A stretch of 36,211 nt of DNA from Flavobacterium sp. HTF (lineage in GTDB: Bacteria > Bacteroidota > Bacteroidia > Flavobacteriales > Flavobacteriaceae): the NCBI RefSeq assembly GCF_003105115.1, contig NZ_QETH01000045.1, positions 1 to 36,211 on the forward strand, given 5' to 3'. How positions within the stretch are numbered: position 1 is the first letter of the stretch; each line of letters begins with the position of its first letter. Below are positions 32,850 through 36,211 of the stretch, piece after piece. Made by a program: the position numbers and the translations under genes. Under the pieces are notes generated by a model that saw nothing but the letters and a program-made list of their open reading frames with translations, searched no databases and had not been told where the DNA came from.

Positions 32850-33218
32850 TTATTTTACTTCTTTAGGATTTTCGATCATTGCTAAGATTTCGCGTAATTC
32901 GTCGGCAGAAATTTTTTCTTCTTTGGCAAAAAACGAAACCATACTTTTATAAGAACTATTAAAATAATTGTCAATTGCTGTGCTCATAAAGCCTTGTCGG
33001 TAGTCTTCAATACTCACCGCGGGGTAGTATTGATGTGTATTTCCAAAAGCATTATGAGCAACATAACCCTTATCTTCCAGATTACGCACAATTGTAGAAA
33101 GTGTGTTATAATGTGGCTGATCTTCCAAAATCTCTGCCTGAATTTCTTTTACGAAAGCTTTTTTAAGCTTCCATAAAATATGCATGATTTCTTCTTCTTT
33201 ATTCGTTAATTTTTGCAT
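32850..33218 (-). CDS. BlaI/MecI/CopY-family repressor (downstream copy)
   Basis: 122 residues. Winged helix at the N-terminus ('LTNKEEEIMHILWKLKKAFV', then 'HYNTLSTIVRNLEDKGYV' as recognition helix and wing) and a C-terminal dimerisation helix bundle ('SMVSFFAKEEKISADELREIL'). It has 14 differences from the upstream copy in 122 residues. The partner M56 protease starts 9 bases after it. No half-site of the operator type lies in the 31 bases upstream, so it is expressed from the distal promoter. Confidence 0.9.
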   Translation of the reverse strand: MQKLTNKEEEIMHILWKLKKAFVKEIQAEILEDQPHYNTLSTIVRNLEDKGYVAHNAFGNTHQYYPAVSIEDYRQGFMSTAIDNYFNSSYKSMVSFFAKEEKISADELREILAMIENPKEVK

Positions 33219-33249
33219 TTTATATTTTTATAAAAATTAAATAAAAAGC

Positions 33250-34863
33250 TTATTTACGGGTTTCAATAACGATTACGCCATTTTTACCTTTTTCACCAAA
33301 TTTGGCAATTGATGCTTCTCCTTTATATACATTCATTGTTTTAATATCATTGGAGTTAATATCATCAAGGCTAAAAGCAGAAGGTTTTTCTTCACCATCG
33401 ATAATGATGAGTTGTTTTCCGTCTTTATTGGTTTTAACAGAATTAGAAACAGCTATTGTTGAACCATCTCTGACAGTAATTGTAGTAGAATTAGTATCTG
33501 TGTTTACGTTTACATTAGTGCTACTATTTGTATTATTATTTGTGTTAGTTTTTGTACTAGTAATAGAATTAGTGTTGTCATTAGTGTCTGTTTTTATAAT
33601 TATTTTGTTGCCGGTAACTGTTTTTGAACCTTTAGTAGTTTTAGAATCAAGATTGATTTCTTTACTTACTCCGACTTTAGTATCATCGGTCTGAATGCCT
33701 ACTTTTTTAATGCCATTCTGATCCGTTATTACAACTACTCCAAAATCTTTAATAGTTTGATTACCTGCTGTCTGGATAGATTTCGCTTCCTGACTGCCAT
33801 TTTTAACGTCAATTATAATTGAAGTCAGCTCGTTTTCAGCATTTCTTTTTATTTCAGAAGCTTCAAAATCAATATTGTGAATTGATTTTAATTTCTCCTT
33901 AATTTGTTTTAAATCTGCATCTGTAGAACTTTTTCTGATTTTGTAAACATCAACAGATTTAATTTCGCCCGCAGCGTCTTTTATGATTTGTTGTTTTTCT
34001 TTTGCAACTACTTCTACCTGAAATAAAAGTACAAATGCTGCAAGGACTGGTATTACCGTGTAATACTTCCATGAATTTCTCTTTTTTGATTGATTTTTGT
34101 TTAACATAACGATTCGTTTTTTGATTAATGATTGATAAAAATGATTGGTGATGGCAACACAGCTTTCGTGTGTTGTTATTTTTAAAAGCGTGTATTGATA
34201 TGCTTTTTTGTCTAATAATTTCTTAGCGGCTTCACTATCAGCGATAAATTCCAGGTTTTGGGTAATTGCTTTTTTGTACAGCCATACAATTGGATTGAAC
34301 CAGAAAATAATGGTAAACAATCTTGAAATCAGCACATCTATGGTATGGTTCTGATCACTGTGCACTTTTTCGTGTGCAATAATATTCTCCAATTCAGACG
34401 GGGTGAACATTGATGAGTTGTACACGATGTATTCAAAATAGGAGAAAGGAGCAATATTGTCATTTACATCAACAAACTTGAAATCGGCCTGCTGTTGTAT
34501 TTTTTTGCCTCTCAGAATAGAATTTAAACTATAGAAATCTAATGCAAATTTTATCATGAAGACTAAAAATCCGAGGGTGTATAAACCCAGCATAAAATAA
34601 ATCCAGTTAAAATGGAAGCTTTCATTTTCTATGGAATGCGGTAAAGCGGACTGAGCATCCATATCTAACGACTGAACAGTATCAATCCAGATCGTTTTTG
34701 TATAAACGAATAATGGCAAAATAGCTGAAACCAGAAGTCCTGATAATAAGAACCATCTGTTGCTGTTAAAAAATGTTTCTTTGCGCAGGAGGAAATAATA
34801 AGCACAATAAAACAGTAATATAAGGCTGGCAGATTTGATAATATAGATGAAAAGTGCTTCCAT
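33250..34863 (-). CDS. M56 (BlaR1-type) membrane metallopeptidase with plug-like tail
   Basis: 537 residues from the ATG at 34863 (the sequence before it, MKIKTTKNNRI, overlaps the gap after the repressor and has no counterpart in the paralogue). Same membrane core as its neighbour, zinc motif H164-E-K-V-H168. The tail differs: a Thr/Asn-rich low-complexity stretch (about 430-475, 'NTNSITSTKTNTNNNTN') followed by 'IIIDGEEKPSAFSLDDINSN' and 'MNVYKGEASIAKFGEKGKNGVIVIET', a TonB-plug-like fold (residues 485-537) that appears at the end of several Bacteroidota M56 proteins. It lies 7 bases after the upstream BlaI gene. Confidence 0.85.
   Translation of the reverse strand: MEALFIYIIKSASLILLFYCAYYFLLRKETFFNSNRWFLLSGLLVSAILPLFVYTKTIWIDTVQSLDMDAQSALPHSIENESFHFNWIYFMLGLYTLGFLVFMIKFALDFYSLNSILRGKKIQQQADFKFVDVNDNIAPFSYFEYIVYNSSMFTPSELENIIAHEKVHSDQNHTIDVLISRLFTIIFWFNPIVWLYKKAITQNLEFIADSEAAKKLLDKKAYQYTLLKITTHESCVAITNHFYQSLIKKRIVMLNKNQSKKRNSWKYYTVIPVLAAFVLLFQVEVVAKEKQQIIKDAAGEIKSVDVYKIRKSSTDADLKQIKEKLKSIHNIDFEASEIKRNAENELTSIIIDVKNGSQEAKSIQTAGNQTIKDFGVVVITDQNGIKKVGIQTDDTKVGVSKEINLDSKTTKGSKTVTGNKIIIKTDTNDNTNSITSTKTNTNNNTNSSTNVNVNTDTNSTTITVRDGSTIAVSNSVKTNKDGKQLIIIDGEEKPSAFSLDDINSNDIKTMNVYKGEASIAKFGEKGKNGVIVIETRK
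34076..34212 (-). repeat. Second copy of the near-identical 138-base block
   Basis: Partner of 31995-32132; see that entry for the evidence. Confidence 0.7.
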
Positions 34864-34870
34864 AATTCTA

Positions 34871-35239
34871 TTATTTTTCGTTGTCTTTATTTTCAATCAT
34901 AGATAAGATTTCACGCAATTCGTCTGCAGAGATTTTCTCTTCTTTGGCAAAAAACGAAACCATACTTTTATAGGAACTATTAAAATAGTTATCAATTGCG
35001 GTCTTCATAAATCCTTTTCTGTAATCTTCAATTTTTACAACAGGAAAGTATTGATGTGTGTTTCCAAATGCATTATGACCTACGTATCCCTTTTCTTCAA
35101 GATTACGTACGATTGTAGATAATGTATTATAATGAGGCTGATCTTCTTTTATTTCGGCTTGGATTTCTTTTACGAAAGCTTTTTTCAGCTTCCATAAAAT
35201 CATCATAATTTCTTCTTCTTTGTTTGTTAACTTTTGCAT
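34871..35239 (-). CDS. BlaI/MecI/CopY-family repressor (upstream copy)
   Basis: 122 residues, the first gene of the operon. Winged helix and C-terminal dimerisation helices as in the downstream copy (14 differences, most in the wing and the tail: H13M, L31K, A54G, Q75K and others). Five half-sites of the type AACTA/TAGTT lie directly upstream, so it probably represses its own operon. The transcript likely starts about 10 bases before the ATG. Confidence 0.92.
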   Translation of the reverse strand: MQKLTNKEEEIMMILWKLKKAFVKEIQAEIKEDQPHYNTLSTIVRNLEEKGYVGHNAFGNTHQYFPVVKIEDYRKGFMKTAIDNYFNSSYKSMVSFFAKEEKISADELREILSMIENKDNEK

Positions 35240-35256
35240 GTCTTCTAATTTTAATT

Positions 35257-35310
35257 CAAACCTACAACTATTTTTTTAGTTACGCAACTATAAAAATAGT
35301 TATTTAACTA
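35257..35310 (-). promoter_or_regulatory. Promoter and BlaI-type operator cluster
   Basis: On the minus strand TAGGTTTG (plus 35257-35264) is a good -7 box with a GTTG about 20 bases upstream. Around it are five alternating half-sites, AACTA at 35266, 35286 and 35306 and TAGTT at 35277 and 35297, repeating every 20 bases. AACTAT-aaaa-ATAGTT (35286-35301) is a perfect inverted repeat and TAGTT-attt-AACTA (35297-35310) another. The cluster overlaps the promoter, so bound repressor should block RNA polymerase. This fits BlaI/CopY autoregulation, although the half-site differs from the TACA/TGTA core of the Gram-positive members. Confidence 0.7.
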
Positions 35311-35537
35311 AAATTCACGTTTGAAATAAATTTAGAGCAGGAAAATATTTCAATTTAAGTATAATAAATTGAAAATGAATGTTTTATGTAAAAATATAGA
35401 AATTGACACGGTATTATTAAAATTTAATAAATCAATCTTTCTAAATTTAAAATTACTTTTTTCTCATAATCGACTATAACTATCCATAAGACATTGAAGA
35501 TTATTTTGACAAATTTGAATATAAAAAATGCTTTATG

Positions 35538-35569
35538 TAGTTATTTACTTACAAATTTAGGTATTTTTG
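35538..35569 (+). promoter_or_regulatory. Possible promoter for the right-end unit
   Basis: TATTTTTG (35562-35569) fits TAnnTTTG. No TTTG is at 19 bases. Just upstream TAGTTATTTA (35538-35547) matches the first ten bases of the TAGTTATTTAACTA site at 35297. Whether it belongs to the same regulator is speculation. The stretch 35311-35537 is AT-rich and shows nothing else. Confidence 0.3.
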
Positions 35570-35586
35570 TACTGTGTTTAACTTAA

Positions 35587-35757
35587 AATTGTTATACAGG
35601 TGCATCTGAGTTAACAGTAAGCTTATATTTTCAACAACAATTGATTAAAGATTATAGAAACTATGCAAATGGAGGTACAGTAAATTTTAATTCTATGTCT
35701 AAACTAACTGCAACAAATTATAAAACAAATGCATTTAACACAGGGATTTGCGACTAA
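35587..35757 (+). pseudogene. Start-less coding remnant, 57 codons
   Basis: Open frame from just after a TAA (35584-35586) to a TAA at 35755-35757, with protein-like content such as 'ELTVSLYFQQQLIKDYRNY', 'ANGGTVNFNSMSKL' and 'KTNAFNTGICD', but no start codon at its beginning; the first ATG is two thirds of the way in. I read it as the 3' end of a larger gene left by deletion. It precedes an unrecognised gene by 10 bases. The family is not recognised. Confidence 0.55.
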
Positions 35758-35767
35758 TAATTTAATT

Positions 35768-36211
35768 ATGATACAAGATGTTTTGCGAAATTTAGTTTAT
35801 CTTTTTTATCCTAAGAATATATGTCCTTGGGATCAACAAGAAGAATACTTAAAAACTATAGAATATAAAAAATTAAAAGCAATCATAGATTATTATGATT
35901 CTGATGAAAACCTCAAAATACGAAATAATATTAAAAAGGAATTCGAAGGTGATTTAATTCTCAAAGACTTTGAAGATTTTTCAAGATTTGATTGTAATGA
36001 CAGATGTTTTACATTTTTTCTAAGTATTATTGAAGGTGGTGAGTTACTTTCAATTTCTTTGCATATCAGTATATTATTGCCATATTATTCAATCAGAAAA
36101 GGATGGCATCACCATGAACCGTGGTTTACAAAAGAAAGAATGGAAGAGTTGGAACGTGAGAACTTGGATAGTAGAAAGATTGAAGATTTAATTTTAGATG
36201 TTGAGAGTATA
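35768..36211 (+). CDS. Unrecognised protein, partial (runs off the window)
   Basis: 148 residues seen, without a stop before the end. Begins MIQDVLRNLVYLFYPKNICP, is acidic and helical, with no signal peptide or membrane segment; includes 'RFDCNDRCFTFFLSII' and 'GWHHHEPWFTKERMEELERE'. Cytosolic. Small acidic proteins like this behind a toxin C-terminal remnant are often immunity proteins, but I do not recognise the family and this is inference from position alone. Confidence 0.6.
   Translation, partial: MIQDVLRNLVYLFYPKNICPWDQQEEYLKTIEYKKLKAIIDYYDSDENLKIRNNIKKEFEGDLILKDFEDFSRFDCNDRCFTFFLSIIEGGELLSISLHISILLPYYSIRKGWHHHEPWFTKERMEELERENLDSRKIEDLILDVESI

Noticed and set aside
33302..33694. Plus-strand 130-codon frame opposite the M56 gene
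   Set aside because: Antisense reading of the Thr/Asn-rich low-complexity stretch.

Overview
The window looks like a chromosomal stretch of a Flavobacterium-type member of the Bacteroidota. The DNA is AT-rich, and most well-placed promoters show the Bacteroidota pattern (TTTG, about 19 bases, TAnnTTTG) instead of the E. coli -35/-10 boxes. It carries a type IX secretion protein (PorQ) and several families typical of this group: GIN-domain/DUF2807, DUF4097-like, M56/BlaR1 with BlaI, and a UMF1-type transporter. I see no rRNA, tRNA, CRISPR array, insertion sequence or integrase. Most of it is core genome; the right end (from about 35.3 kb) looks accessory.

Layout from left to right: a DUF1569-like protein and a secreted NTF2-like protein (0.2-1.1 kb); a minus-strand pair of alpha/beta hydrolase and endonuclease III (1.1-2.7 kb); a glycogen cluster glgA-glgC-glgB followed by a cytosolic GH31 alpha-glucosidase (2.8-10.0 kb); an M48 lipoprotein peptidase and a UMF1-family transporter (10.1-12.4 kb). 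Next is a minus-strand ECF sigma / putative anti-sigma / two secreted repeat-protein operon (12.5-15.3 kb), with a divergent lipoprotein. lon stands alone (16.5-18.9 kb). porQ, an L,D-transpeptidase-like gene and cmk (TTG start) follow, then a nucleoside-type transporter, three small envelope genes of unknown role, and rpsA with a structured upstream region (24.7-26.8 kb). After that come an ExbD-like protein lacking the usual membrane aspartate, a fasciclin protein, an EamA exporter and a 47-residue small gene.

The most unusual part is 29.5-35.3 kb: a minus-strand operon containing two consecutive BlaI-M56/BlaR1 modules, evidently duplicated, ending in a beta-lactamase-family serine hydrolase with a C-terminal glycogen-binding-like domain. 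The hydrolase is split by a frameshift at a run of eight A. A single promoter region upstream carries five alternating AACTA/TAGTT half-sites in a 20-bp register, a likely auto-operator for the BlaI proteins. In related systems the M56 protein senses an envelope signal and cleaves BlaI; here the target seems to be the operon itself and its envelope hydrolase.

At the far right a start-less 57-codon coding remnant precedes an unrecognised gene that runs off the window. This arrangement resembles the leftover toxin tail plus immunity gene seen in polymorphic-toxin loci, but the families are not recognised.
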